A stretch of 64,000 nucleotides of DNA, from contig JAEWOD010000016.1 in NCBI GenBank assembly GCA_023461035.1, positions 62,001-126,000 on the forward strand. The letters run 5' to 3'. The translations under genes were made by a program, and so were the position numbers. A model generated the notes under the pieces. That model was not told the DNA's origin. It made no database searches and was given only the letters and a program-made list of their open reading frames with translations. This document shows, piece by piece, positions 43,721 through 52,298 of the stretch (positions within the stretch are counted from its first letter, which is position 1; the number at the start of each line of letters is the position of its first letter). Source of the stretch: Bacteroidota bacterium (lineage in GTDB: Bacteria; Bacteroidota; Bacteroidia; Flavobacteriales; Weeksellaceae).

Positions 43721-43737
43721 CATTGTGAATTAATTCT

Positions 43738-44082
43738 TTATGCTTCTTTGATACGTGCTTTTTTACCTCTCAAATCTCTGAAATAATAGATTCTTGCACG
43801 TCTAACTTTTCCTTTTTTGTTCATTTCAATTTTTTGAATCGCCGGTAAGTTTACAGGAAAAATTCTCTCTACTCCTACCTCACCGCTCATTTTACGGATA
43901 GTAAAAGTTTCAGTAGTTCCCTGTCCTTTACGCTGGATAACGACTCCTTTAAAAAACTGAGTTCTGGTTTTTCCTCCCTCGGAAATTTCATAATAAACTG
44001 TAATGGTATCTCCTGTCGAAAATTCCGGAAATTCTTTTTTCGTTACAAATTTGTCTTGTACGTATTTTACTAAAGTTTCCAT
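43738..44082 (-). CDS. rplS: 50S ribosomal protein L19
   Basis: 114 residues from ATG 44082; an ATG 24 bp upstream is in frame but lacks the family start METLVKYVQ. L19 sits at the interface of the 30S and 50S subunits. Seen: FSTGDTITVYYEISEG, TQFFKGVVIQRKGQG, TFTIRKMSGEVGVERIFP and RRARIYYFRDLRGKKARI, the conserved C-terminal half. It is monocistronic, with its own promoter about 70 bp upstream and a terminator after it, separate from trmD. Confidence 0.96.
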   Translation of the reverse strand: METLVKYVQDKFVTKKEFPEFSTGDTITVYYEISEGGKTRTQFFKGVVIQRKGQGTTETFTIRKMSGEVGVERIFPVNLPAIQKIEMNKKGKVRRARIYYFRDLRGKKARIKEA

Positions 44083-44150
44083 TTTGAATATGTAATTTAT
44101 TAACACTGAAAAACATACACGGATTTCGTCAGAGGTTTGTCAATGGTGTG

Positions 44151-44181
44151 CAAAAGTATAAACTTTTTATAAATCCTGCAA
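44151..44181 (-). promoter_or_regulatory. rplS promoter
   Basis: On the minus strand, -33 TTG (44179-44181), a 20-bp spacer and -7 TACTTTTG (44151-44158). The -33 part lies inside the last codons of the DUF2007 gene. It predicts a leader of roughly 60 nt before the rplS ATG. Confidence 0.7.
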
Positions 44182-44403
44182 CGAATTCTTATAAATATTT
44201 AATGCTTTCAGGAATTGACTTTGATCCACTTGGAGCCTGTAACCTTCCAAAATGGTTGGTCCAAATGAAAAATGGACATTTTCATTCAGGATATGCGCAT
44301 AAATTCCTTCCTCCAGCAAATGATTTTTTACTACTTCCGCCGTCCAGAGATTGGAAAAACTCTCAAGGGTTACAAATCTTCGGTTTTCAAGCTCTTTGTT
44401 CAT
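44167..44403 (-). CDS. DUF2007 family protein
   Basis: 78 residues. Seen: FVTLESFSNLWTAEVVKNHL (10-29), then LLEEGIYAHILNEN and a C-terminal helix. This matches the DUF2007 domain, a small alpha/beta fold proposed to take part in signal transduction; its exact role is unknown. It is upstream of rplS on the same strand, but rplS has its own promoter. The overlapping open frame on the other strand lacks any family feature. Confidence 0.85.
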   Translation of the reverse strand: MNKELENRRFVTLESFSNLWTAEVVKNHLLEEGIYAHILNENVHFSFGPTILEGYRLQVDQSQFLKALNIYKNSLQDL

Positions 44404-44487
44404 TTTACCAATTTAGTGAATTATCAAATAAAAATCAATGGAAAGAAGTTCAAACTGAAAAAATTAGCATTTAAATAAATTGGAATA

Positions 44488-44495
44488 TATCTTTG
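44488..44495 (+). promoter_or_regulatory. -7 box TATCTTTG for the YqeY-like gene
   Basis: An exact TAnnTTTG match, 15 nt before ATG 44511. Confidence 0.55.
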
Positions 44496-44510
44496 TAAAA
44501 ATTTTGAGAG

Positions 44511-44960
44511 ATGAGTTTAGAAACGAACATAATGGATCAGATGAAAGACGCGATGAAAAGCAAAAACCAAATCGCTTTGGAAGCACTTCGTGCCATCAAA
44601 TCCGAAATCTTATTGGTCAAAACCTCTGGCGGAAACGGCGAAATATCCGATGCACAGGAAATCGCAATGCTTCAAAAACTAATCAAACAACGTAAAGAAG
44701 CAGCCGAACAATTCGCAGCCAACAACCGCACCGAATTAGCAGAAAAGGAACTGGCGCAGGCAGAAGTCATTCAAGGATTTCTACCAAAACAACTTTCTGC
44801 TGAAGAGTTGGAAAGTAAATTAAAAGAAATCATTACAGAAGTTGGAGCAACTTCCGGAAAAGACATAGGGAAAGTAATGGGGGCAGCCGGCGCACAACTG
44901 GCCGGAAAAGCTGAAGGAAAAGCAATTGCTGAAACGGTTAAAAGATTACTGAACAATTAA
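44511..44960 (+). CDS. GatB/YqeY domain protein
   Basis: 149 residues. Seen: MDQMKDAMKSKNQIALEALR (5-24), QKLIKQRKEAAEQFAANNR, AEVIQGFLPKQLS and SGKDIGKVMGA near the end. Known: YqeY shares the tail domain of amidotransferase subunit GatB, which binds tRNA; the free-standing form has no settled function. It is soluble and helical. It is followed after 79 bp by the TonB receptor gene. Confidence 0.92.
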   Translation: MSLETNIMDQMKDAMKSKNQIALEALRAIKSEILLVKTSGGNGEISDAQEIAMLQKLIKQRKEAAEQFAANNRTELAEKELAQAEVIQGFLPKQLSAEELESKLKEIITEVGATSGKDIGKVMGAAGAQLAGKAEGKAIAETVKRLLNN

Positions 44961-45002
44961 AGTTCCCGTAAAAAACAGTTGATATAAAATTAACACCCTT
45001 GG

Positions 45003-45031
45003 TTTGCCTGCAAAGTAATTTTGCAGGCAAA
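45003..45031 (+). promoter_or_regulatory. Perfect inverted repeat overlapping a -7 box, upstream of the TonB receptor
   Basis: TTTGCCTGCAAA (45003-45014) and TTTGCAGGCAAA (45020-45031) are perfect 12-bp arms around a 5-nt centre. The arms enclose TAATTTTG (45016-45023), an exact -7 match, 16 nt before ATG 45040. This fits an operator for a dimeric repressor. An RNA hairpin next to the start codon is the other reading. Confidence 0.65.
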
Positions 45032-45039
45032 TTCATTTT

Positions 45040-47871
45040 ATGAGGTCATATTTTTCATTCGTATTTACAATTGTCTTTATTTCATTCATTTCCGCACAGT
45101 CTTCCGGAATTATTTCAGGAAGGATTACGGAAAAAGAAGGAAATCTTTCCTTGCCCGGAGCTGTTATCACCTTGAGTGAAGGAAACCGTTACACCATTTC
45201 CAATCAGGACGGAACCTATGAATTCCTGAATGTCCCACAGGGAAAATATACTGTTGAAGTCGATTATCTCGGCTATGAAATCTCCAGCCAAGAAGCCACT
45301 GTAGTAAGCGGTGATAATGTTGTCATTAATTTTCAATTATCTTCCGAAACCCAGATTTTAGAGGAAGCTGTAATCGTTGGAGACCGTTTGAGAGGGCAAG
45401 CAAAAGCACTTAATCAACAGAAAAACAATCAGAATATCACAAATGTGATTTCGTCCGACCAGGTAGGGCGTTTCCCAGATGCCAATGTAGGAGATGCTTT
45501 GAAACGTGTGCCGGGCATCACCATGCAAAATGATCAGGGCGAAGCGCGAAACATCATCATCCGGGGTTTAGCTCCTAACTTGAATTCTGTCACCATAAAT
45601 GGCGACCGGATTCCGTCTGCCGAAGGCGATAATAGGAATGTTCAGATGGATTTGATTCCTTCCGATATGATTTCGACCATAGAAGTCAACAAAACCCTTA
45701 CTTCCGATATGGATGCTGATGCCATCGGGGGTTCCGTCGATTTGATTACAAGAGCATCTCCAAACGGAGAAAGAATTTCCGTCACTTTTGCAGGTGGTTA
45801 TAATCCCATCCGTGAAAACGGAAATTATACGACAGGTTTGGTGTATGCCAACCGCTTTTTTGACAACAAATTCGGATTGGTTTTGAGTGGTTCCTATAAC
45901 AATAATAATTTCGGTTCTGACAACGTGGAAGCGGTTTGGGTACAATTTGAAGACGAAGACGGATTGGGAAGGAATTTAGATTACATAGAAGAAATGGACA
46001 TCCGTAAATATGATGTTCAACGCATCAGAAGAAGCATCGCTTTGGCATTGGATTATGATATCAGTAAAAATCATAAAATCTATTTTAACGGAATTTACAA
46101 CTGGCGTGATGACCGTGAAAACCGTTACAGAACCAGATACAGAAACATAGAACCCGTTTGGGATGGAGTTGATTTGACCGGATTTGAGGGCGATGTGCGT
46201 CGTCAGACCAAAGGTGGCATTGACAACAATAAAAATAAAAATACCCGGCTGGAAAGACAAATCGTTCAGAACTATGCTTTGGGTGGTGAACATTTGTTAG
46301 GTTCCAAATTGGATATGGACTGGTCGGTAAATTATGCAACGGCGAGCGAAGATCGCCCGAACGAACGTTACATAGAATTTGAAAGCAAAGGATATGAATT
46401 TGAATCGGATTTAACAGATCCGAGAAAACCCTATCTGAATCCGATCGGAGAAGAAATCAGCCAATTTGAACTGAAAGAAATCTCAGAAAACCATGACTGG
46501 ACTGAGGAAAAAGAAATCGGGGCGAAATTGAATTTCCGTGTGCCGCTTTCCATCCTTTCTGAACAGAAAGGCCGTTTGAGATTTGGAGGTAGAGTGCGAA
46601 TCAAGGAAAAAGAAAGAAATAATATCTGGACGGAATATTCGCCTGTTGGTGATTTTGGAATGTTAAACCAAGTTCCTAACGTTACTTTTGACGGAAACAA
46701 TTGGCAAGCCGGTTCTCAATATGTGCCGGGCTATTTTGCAACGGCATCCAATTTGGGAAATTTAGATTTGTATAACACAGATTTATTTGAAGGTGAATTG
46801 GTTCCGGCCGAATACCTTTCACAGAATTACAAAGCAAAAGAAAATATCTTTGCCGGGTATTTCCGTTGGGATCAGGATTTTACCAATAAATTGTCGATGA
46901 TCTTGGGTGTTCGGGTAGAACATACGCAGATAGATTATACCGGAAATTATGTGCAGGACGAGGAAGATTTAATCGGCGAAATAAACAACGAAAACGACTA
47001 TACCAACATCTTGCCGAGCATCGCTTTTAAATATGACATCAACAAAGACTTCATCCTGAGAGCTGCTTTCACTACGGCTTTGGCAAGACCCAACTATTAT
47101 GCGCTGGCTCCTTATGTAAGTTCGTTTACGGAAGACATGGAACTTGCTGCCGGGAATCCGAACTTGGATGCAACTTATGCCTATAATTTTGATTTGATGA
47201 TAGAAAAATATTTCAAATCGGTCGGGATTCTTTCAGGTGGGGTTTTCTACAAAAACTTAAACGATTTTATTTATACTTACAGCAACAACCGTTATACAAC
47301 TGCTGATTTCTCAGTAGATTTCCCAAATCAACTGAACCCGATTGAAGCCGGAGACGAATGGAGTTTCGTGCAACAAAGAAACGGTGACAATGTAGATATT
47401 TATGGATTTGAAGTGGCCTTACAAAGACAATTTGACTTTATTCCGGGGAAATTCTGGAAGGGACTGGGTATTTACCTGAATTATACCTATACCAAATCCG
47501 ACGCAAAAGGAATCACTAATGCAGACGGCGAAGAAAGAGAAAATGTAGAACTTCCGGGGACTTCTCCTCATATGTTTAACGGTTCGCTTTCATGGGAAAA
47601 CAAACGTCTTTCGGCACGTGTTTCCTTGAATTACACTTCAGATTATATAGACGAATTGGGTGGTGAGGAATTCGAGGACCGTTATTATGATGAACAATTA
47701 TTTCTGGATGCCAATGCTTCTTACAAAATCACCGATAACTTCCGTGTTTTTGCCGAAGCCAACAACTTGACCAATCAACCGCTGCGTTATTATCAGGGAA
47801 TTGCGGACAGAACCATGCAAATAGAATATTATAGACCAAGGTTTAATTTGGGTGTAAAATTTGATTTTTAA
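45040..47871 (+). CDS. TonB-dependent receptor with N-terminal carboxypeptidase-regulatory-like domain
   Basis: 943 residues. Seen: a signal peptide (1-19, ending FISAQ); a CarboxypepD_reg-like beta-sandwich (about 22-105) with SLPGAVITLSEGNRYTI and GKYTVEVDYLGYE; a plug domain (about 125-235) with VGDALKRVPGITMQ and DADAIGGSVDLITR; and an outer-membrane barrel to the end, closing with the aromatic FNLGVKFDF. It imports a ligand using TonB energy. The phytase gene directly downstream suggests phytate or inositol phosphate as a related substrate (inference). No SusD partner is present. Confidence 0.94.
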   Translation: MRSYFSFVFTIVFISFISAQSSGIISGRITEKEGNLSLPGAVITLSEGNRYTISNQDGTYEFLNVPQGKYTVEVDYLGYEISSQEATVVSGDNVVINFQLSSETQILEEAVIVGDRLRGQAKALNQQKNNQNITNVISSDQVGRFPDANVGDALKRVPGITMQNDQGEARNIIIRGLAPNLNSVTINGDRIPSAEGDNRNVQMDLIPSDMISTIEVNKTLTSDMDADAIGGSVDLITRASPNGERISVTFAGGYNPIRENGNYTTGLVYANRFFDNKFGLVLSGSYNNNNFGSDNVEAVWVQFEDEDGLGRNLDYIEEMDIRKYDVQRIRRSIALALDYDISKNHKIYFNGIYNWRDDRENRYRTRYRNIEPVWDGVDLTGFEGDVRRQTKGGIDNNKNKNTRLERQIVQNYALGGEHLLGSKLDMDWSVNYATASEDRPNERYIEFESKGYEFESDLTDPRKPYLNPIGEEISQFELKEISENHDWTEEKEIGAKLNFRVPLSILSEQKGRLRFGGRVRIKEKERNNIWTEYSPVGDFGMLNQVPNVTFDGNNWQAGSQYVPGYFATASNLGNLDLYNTDLFEGELVPAEYLSQNYKAKENIFAGYFRWDQDFTNKLSMILGVRVEHTQIDYTGNYVQDEEDLIGEINNENDYTNILPSIAFKYDINKDFILRAAFTTALARPNYYALAPYVSSFTEDMELAAGNPNLDATYAYNFDLMIEKYFKSVGILSGGVFYKNLNDFIYTYSNNRYTTADFSVDFPNQLNPIEAGDEWSFVQQRNGDNVDIYGFEVALQRQFDFIPGKFWKGLGIYLNYTYTKSDAKGITNADGEERENVELPGTSPHMFNGSLSWENKRLSARVSLNYTSDYIDELGGEEFEDRYYDEQLFLDANASYKITDNFRVFAEANNLTNQPLRYYQGIADRTMQIEYYRPRFNLGVKFDF

Positions 47872-47903
47872 AAATTAGAAATACATAACATTATCAAAAT
47901 TAG

Positions 47904-47926
47904 GCCGGTGGGAAATCCTCATCGGC
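47904..47926 (+). other. Hairpin between the TonB receptor and phytase genes
   Basis: GCCGGTG and CATCGGC form a 7-bp stem with one G-T pair around a 9-nt loop. There is no good T tract, so it may lower phytase expression or protect the upstream mRNA rather than fully terminate. Confidence 0.5.
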
Positions 47927-47959
47927 TTAAGATTTAAAATTAAGGTTAAATTAATCAAT

Positions 47960-49030
47960 ATGAAAAAAACAATCCTTTCACTCGGCATTTCAAGTCTTTT
48001 AGTTTCCTGCGGGGATAAATTAGCTCCTGTCCTCTCCAATGCGATCGAACCCGATGTCATAACCGAAGCTACTCCTCACGACACGGACGACCCTGCCATC
48101 TGGATACATCCCGAAGATGCTTCGAAAAGCCTGATCATCGGAACCGATAAGGAAGTCGGAGGTGGTCTTTATGTATATGACCTAAATGGAAAAATCCTGA
48201 ATCAGTTTATTGACATGGAACGCCCCAACAACGTGGATGTCGCTTATGGAATCATCCTAAACGGAAAAAAAACAGATATCGCCGTAACAACCGAACGAAA
48301 AGCGCATAAAATCCGAATTTTCAGCCTGCCTGATTTGAAGCCGATTGACAACGGCGGAATTGAAATTTTTGTCGGCGAAAAAGGAGAAGATGAACGCGAC
48401 GGAATGGGATTGGCGCTCTACACCAAACAAATTGATTCGCTGACAACAGAAATCCATGCGATTGTTGGAAGAAAAACCGGCCCTTCGGGAAGCTATCTTT
48501 GGCAATATAAATTATCCGATGACGGTACCGGAAACGTAAAAGGCGAAGTGGTTCGAAAATTTGGTTCCTTCAGTGGGAAAAAGGAAATCGAAGCGATTGC
48601 AGTGGATAACGAATTAGGATTTGTATATTATTCGGACGAAACAGTCGGTGTAAAAAAATACTATGCAGATCCCGAAAAAGGGAATGAAGAACTGGCATTT
48701 TTTGCTCAAAAGGATGCGAAATCCGATCACGAGGGAATTGCCATTTATAAAAAAGATGCGACGACCGGATATATTTTAGTATCCAACCAACAGCGAAATA
48801 CATTTTTGGTTTATCCGAGAGAAGGTTCAAACGGAAACCCAAACGAATACAAACTCATGGCAGAAATTCCGGTTTCTACAATTGAATGCGATGGAGCCGA
48901 TGTTTCTTCTTTAAATTTCGGAGGAAAATTCCCCAACGGATTTCTTGTTGCAATGAGCAATGGAATGGTTTTCCACCTTTATGATTGGAATAAAATTCAA
49001 GCCTTGATTGACCAAAATTATAAACCCTAA
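47960..49030 (+). CDS. Beta-propeller phytase lipoprotein
   Basis: 356 residues. Seen: a signal peptide with lipobox LLVSC (C17), then a six-bladed propeller: HDTDDPAIWIHPED (40-53), IIGTDKEVGGGLYVYDL, ERPNNVDVAYGI, ERDGMGLALY, EIEAIAVDNELGFVYYSDE and SDHEGIAIY. The acidic residues in these blades form the calcium and phosphate sites of BPP-type phytases, which release phosphate from myo-inositol hexakisphosphate. As an outer-membrane lipoprotein it would act at the cell surface or in the periplasm. It shares an operon with the TonB receptor, 88 bp upstream. Confidence 0.92.
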   Translation: MKKTILSLGISSLLVSCGDKLAPVLSNAIEPDVITEATPHDTDDPAIWIHPEDASKSLIIGTDKEVGGGLYVYDLNGKILNQFIDMERPNNVDVAYGIILNGKKTDIAVTTERKAHKIRIFSLPDLKPIDNGGIEIFVGEKGEDERDGMGLALYTKQIDSLTTEIHAIVGRKTGPSGSYLWQYKLSDDGTGNVKGEVVRKFGSFSGKKEIEAIAVDNELGFVYYSDETVGVKKYYADPEKGNEELAFFAQKDAKSDHEGIAIYKKDATTGYILVSNQQRNTFLVYPREGSNGNPNEYKLMAEIPVSTIECDGADVSSLNFGGKFPNGFLVAMSNGMVFHLYDWNKIQALIDQNYKP

Positions 49031-49087
49031 AAAATTGAATTGTTAAAAAAATTAACAATTTTATAATTTTTAACAGAAGTTTAACCA

Positions 49088-49130
49088 CAGCCCGAAACAC
49101 CTATAAATAAAGTGTTTCGGGCTGATTTTT
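49088..49130 (+). terminator. Intrinsic terminator after the phytase gene
   Basis: A 13-bp perfect stem, CAGCCCGAAACAC (49088-49100) with GTGTTTCGGGCTG (49112-49124), an 11-nt loop, then ATTTTT. Confidence 0.88.
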
Positions 49131-49184
49131 ATTCAAAAACTACTAAAAATCAGATGGTTGATTTTTCAGAAAAAAGGTCTATCG

Positions 49185-49192
49185 TACTTTTG
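49185..49192 (+). promoter_or_regulatory. -7 box TACTTTTG for the RlpA-like gene
   Basis: An exact TAnnTTTG match, 26 nt before ATG 49219. A TTG at 49158-49160 has a 24-bp spacer, longer than usual. Confidence 0.55.
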
Positions 49193-49218
49193 CCGAGCAA
49201 ATCTGAAATAAAATAAAG

Positions 49219-49590
49219 ATGAAATCAGTATTTACATTCATATTGCTAATTGGATTTATCGCCTTTGGTGGAGCCGGACTTTATAACGGTGCTACTTGGC
49301 TTTCAGGAAGCGGAAAAGCTTCTTGGTATGGAGATCAATTTCACGGTAAGAAAACAGCAAGCGGAGAAAAATATGATATGCATGACTTCACAGCTGCACA
49401 CAAAACACTTCCATTTGGAACAAAAGTAAAAATTACCAACCAAAGAACTGGAAAATCAGTTGTGGTTGAGGTAAACGACAGAGGCCCTTTTGTAAAAACA
49501 CGTCAATTTGATTTGAGCAAAGCTGCTTTTTCAGAAATTGGTGATATCAACAGAGGCATCATGTCTATTGATTACGAAGTGGTTAACTAA
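49219..49590 (+). CDS. RlpA-like septal ring protein (double-psi beta-barrel)
   Basis: 123 residues. Seen: an N-terminal signal or membrane segment (1-22), then a DPBB domain with SGKASWYGDQFHGKKTASGE (31-50), AHKTLPFGTKVKITN and VVVEVNDRGPF, which holds the catalytic-type aspartate, and DLSKAAFSEIG. Known: RlpA proteins cut denuded glycan strands at the septum. This form lacks a SPOR domain, so septal targeting is not assured. It is monocistronic and followed by a terminator. Confidence 0.92.
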   Translation: MKSVFTFILLIGFIAFGGAGLYNGATWLSGSGKASWYGDQFHGKKTASGEKYDMHDFTAAHKTLPFGTKVKITNQRTGKSVVVEVNDRGPFVKTRQFDLSKAAFSEIGDINRGIMSIDYEVVN

Positions 49591-49615
49591 TATCTTAATA
49601 AAGATTTATCAAAAT

Positions 49616-49641
49616 AGCTCCCGATTTCGGGGGCTTTTTTT
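49616..49641 (+). terminator. Intrinsic terminator after the RlpA-like gene
   Basis: AGCTCCCGA (49616-49624) pairs with TCGGGGGCT (49627-49635), with one G-T pair and a 2-nt loop, then seven T residues. It lies in the gap to the convergent rsmD. Confidence 0.8.
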
Positions 49642-49647
49642 ATGGAT

Positions 49648-50199
49648 TCAGGATGTGAAATCAAAAAAGGAAAAATGAACATTTCCATATTTTCTTGTTT
49701 CTAACAAATCAGGGTGCTCACCCAGTTTTATGTGAAAAGAATGCTCTAACACTAGTTCGCCTTCCGGCTTCAGCCATTCGTTTTCCTTAACCAACCTAAT
49801 GATTTTCTCATAATCTTCTTGTTCGAACTGAAAAGGAGGATCTGCAAAAATCACATCAAAACTTCCGTAGGAATTTCGATTTAAAAATTGAAAAACATCA
49901 TTTCGTACAACCGAAACAACTTCACCCAAATTCATATTGCCGGTCGTTTCCGATAAAAATTTCACGCAACCGGCATCCTGATCTACCGAAACGATGCGTT
50001 TACTTCCCCGAGAAGCAAATTCCAACGAAATACTGCCGATTCCGGAAAATAAATCCAGCACCGAAATTTCGTCAAAATCATAGTGGTTGTTTAATACATT
50101 GAACAGTGCTTCTTTGGCAAAGTCGGTCGTCGGGCGTACCGGAAGATTGGAGGGTGCCGTTATTTTTTTTCCTCTGAATTGACCTGAAATGATGCGCAT
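49648..50199 (-). CDS. rsmD: 16S rRNA (guanine-N2-)-methyltransferase RsmD
   Basis: 183 residues. It methylates G966 of 16S rRNA. Seen: MRIISGQFRGKKI at the start, RPTTDFAKEALFNVL (22-36), the SAM loop VLDLFSGIGSISLEF (47-61) and the catalytic FADPPF (118-123, an NPPY variant). It overlaps the DUF3822 gene upstream by 40 bp, so the two are coupled. Confidence 0.94.
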   Translation of the reverse strand: MRIISGQFRGKKITAPSNLPVRPTTDFAKEALFNVLNNHYDFDEISVLDLFSGIGSISLEFASRGSKRIVSVDQDAGCVKFLSETTGNMNLGEVVSVVRNDVFQFLNRNSYGSFDVIFADPPFQFEQEDYEKIIRLVKENEWLKPEGELVLEHSFHIKLGEHPDLLETRKYGNVHFSFFDFTS

Positions 50200-50981
50200 T
50201 TGGATAAAGAATAAAGTGTAAAATAGGCTAAAAAATCTTCGTCTTTTGAAGCAGTTGATACAAAACGGACATATTTTCTGAGGATTTGGAAAACCTTTGT
50301 TTGGGGCATTAATTCACCATAGGTTTTCACTTCAATTTTGTTGGTATCCAATCCCAATTGCTCCATGACAAAGAGTGCAAAAAATAAAATATCCTCACCG
50401 GAAAGGGTTTCAAATAAATTATAAAATTGGACTTTTCCATCAGCAGTAATCGCTATTTCGAGGTTGTGACGATTTAAATTTAAATGAACGGAAGGAGCAA
50501 CCGTTTTTTCAATCGTCTGTAAAAACACCCAACCCGAATGAAAAAACCGGATATTCCCAAACATTTCCTTCAACTTTTTTATCAATGTGGAAGAACTGCC
50601 ATAAACAAAGGAGAATTCAGATCGGGCACCGGATCTCAAAAGTGTATTGTCTTCAAATTCCGCTTCTGAAAAATTCAATAAGGCTTCCTGATTTTCAGAA
50701 GAATATTCAGCCGGAACCAAATTGAAAAAAGAAGAAATAAAAGCAACATTTACCTCGTCAAAATTTCTTCTCAATCGCAGATTTACATCCAATTCTTTGG
50801 TGATTTCTGTTTCCCACAAATTAAAATGTGTCACTTCAAAATGGGAAACTTTATTGGATTTGGATTCGGAATCATTGACCCAAAATGAAAATCCTTCTTT
50901 ATAAAAAAGAAAGTTTAGTGATTTTTTATGTTCAGACAGTGTAGAAATGATTGTCAAATTTTCGGCGTAAAGATAAAGCAT
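50160..50981 (-). CDS. DUF3822 family protein
   Basis: 273 residues. Seen: HKKSLNFLFYKEGFSFWVND near the N-terminus, VAFISSFFNLVPAEYSSE, HSGWVFLQTIEKTV and LNRHNLEIAITADGKVQFYN in the middle. The layout suggests an actin-like ATPase fold reduced in its phosphate loops, as described for this domain family; the role is unknown. The frequent link to rsmD is kept here by a 40-bp overlap. Confidence 0.85.
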   Translation of the reverse strand: MLYLYAENLTIISTLSEHKKSLNFLFYKEGFSFWVNDSESKSNKVSHFEVTHFNLWETEITKELDVNLRLRRNFDEVNVAFISSFFNLVPAEYSSENQEALLNFSEAEFEDNTLLRSGARSEFSFVYGSSSTLIKKLKEMFGNIRFFHSGWVFLQTIEKTVAPSVHLNLNRHNLEIAITADGKVQFYNLFETLSGEDILFFALFVMEQLGLDTNKIEVKTYGELMPQTKVFQILRKYVRFVSTASKDEDFLAYFTLYSLSKCASFQVNSEEKK

Positions 50982-51162
50982 TCTGAGAAAAGTTCATATT
51001 TCTCAAAATCTCATTGTACAATGAGGCTTCTTCTTTTGCAAAATAATTTACAACTAACTAATTATCAATTATTTATAAATTTCAAAATTATTACAAACCA
51101 AAAACAAACCATTTGCCAAAGAAATGAGGAATTTCGAGACAGAAACCTTTAAAAAATTAGAT

Positions 51163-52113
51163 ATGAAATCATTCAAAATTTTCCTGTTAGTTGTTTTATT
51201 TTGTTTTTTGAATTCCTGCGAAAGAAAAGCAGAAAGCTATGAAGGCAGATATTCCGAATCCGTCTCGGAATCAGCTGCGGTCGCTTCCGACACCTTGATG
51301 GATACAGATGGCGAGAAGATCACGGAGATGCCATTGAGCTCCACGGCAGCGACTTATCAGGATTCCGATCGTGAATTTGTGCGGACGGCAGATTTATCCA
51401 TGGAAGTGGAAAATGTTTATGCATCCACCACCAAAATCGAATCAAAAGTTTCCGAATTAGGTGGATTTGTGACCAAAAGCAATCTGGAAAGCCGTGTCTG
51501 GACCAATCAAACTTTTCCTGTTACCAAAGACAGTGCAGTAGAGGTAAAAAAATACAATGTCGAAAACCAAATGACGGTGAGAATTCCTCAAAAGGAATTG
51601 GGAAATTTTTTGAATTCTTTGGGAGAAGAAATGACCTTTTTAAATTTCCGAAACATTTCAGCTGATGATGTCAGTTTGGATTTTGTATTGGCTGAATTGG
51701 AAAAAGACCGTATGAATTCAACCCATCAGAAATTGGACAAATTGGAAAATCAAACCGGAAAAATTCTGGAAAAACAAAGTGTCGTAACCAATTCGAACCA
51801 TAACCAATCTGAAATCAATTTTCAAAAAGTTGCAACAATGAAACTTAAAGATGAAGTCGCTTATAGTTCCGTTAGTTTGCTGATTTCAGAAAAAGAAAAA
51901 ATCGCACAAACCATGGTCATCAACCCTCAGTCCTATGACGATAAATTCCGGCCGGAGTTCACTTATCGAGCAGGAAATTCCATCAAAGAAGGATTTTATT
52001 TCTTTCAAAATCTATTGATAGGGCTTTTATATATCTGGCCTTTATGGATTGTTGGAATTATGGTTTTTCTATTTGTACGCTATCAAATCAGAAAAGCAAA
52101 ACCAGCAAACTAA
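51163..52113 (+). CDS. DUF4349 domain lipoprotein
   Basis: 316 residues from ATG 51163; an ATG 39 bp upstream only adds a polar tail before the signal peptide. Seen: lipobox FLNSC (C19); REFVRTADLSMEVENVYA and KIESKVSELGGFV, typical of the domain; a coiled-coil-like EKDRMNSTHQKLDKLENQTG; and a C-terminal membrane segment (about 275-297) followed by a basic tail. Function is not established. Its TAA stop is the first triplet of a repeat end at 52111-52130. Confidence 0.87.
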   Translation: MKSFKIFLLVVLFCFLNSCERKAESYEGRYSESVSESAAVASDTLMDTDGEKITEMPLSSTAATYQDSDREFVRTADLSMEVENVYASTTKIESKVSELGGFVTKSNLESRVWTNQTFPVTKDSAVEVKKYNVENQMTVRIPQKELGNFLNSLGEEMTFLNFRNISADDVSLDFVLAELEKDRMNSTHQKLDKLENQTGKILEKQSVVTNSNHNQSEINFQKVATMKLKDEVAYSSVSLLISEKEKIAQTMVINPQSYDDKFRPEFTYRAGNSIKEGFYFFQNLLIGLLYIWPLWIVGIMVFLFVRYQIRKAKPAN

Positions 52114-52130
52114 GAAACTGTTTAAATTAA
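52111..52130. repeat. GAAACTGTTTAAATT repeat end at the DUF4349 stop codon
   Basis: TAAGAAACTGTTTAAATTAA. The TAA is the stop codon. It shares 18 bases with the inverted copy at 39992-40012. Confidence 0.65.
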
Positions 52131-52149
52131 TTCATTTCAAATATTGTCG

Positions 52150-52190
52150 AATAATTCCTCAGATAAACCGTTTATTTGAGGAATTATTTT
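52150..52190 (+). terminator. Intrinsic terminator after the DUF4349 gene
   Basis: The stem AATAATTCCTCA (52150-52161) with TGAGGAATTATT (52177-52188) continues inward with ATAAA/TTTAT. A short T tract follows. Confidence 0.82.
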
Positions 52191-52298
52191 ATAAAAATTC
52201 CAGATCCTTCAGAGAGCCCATTCTCTAATATTTCAAAGTCTTTATGTATATTTACATAAAATTTATTCTATCTTTTGGTAGAAATCTAAAGTAAAAAA

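Noticed and set aside
44148..44474. Plus-strand open frame of 108 codons
   Set aside because: It is antisense to the DUF2007 gene, which has clear family motifs; the plus-strand translation has none.
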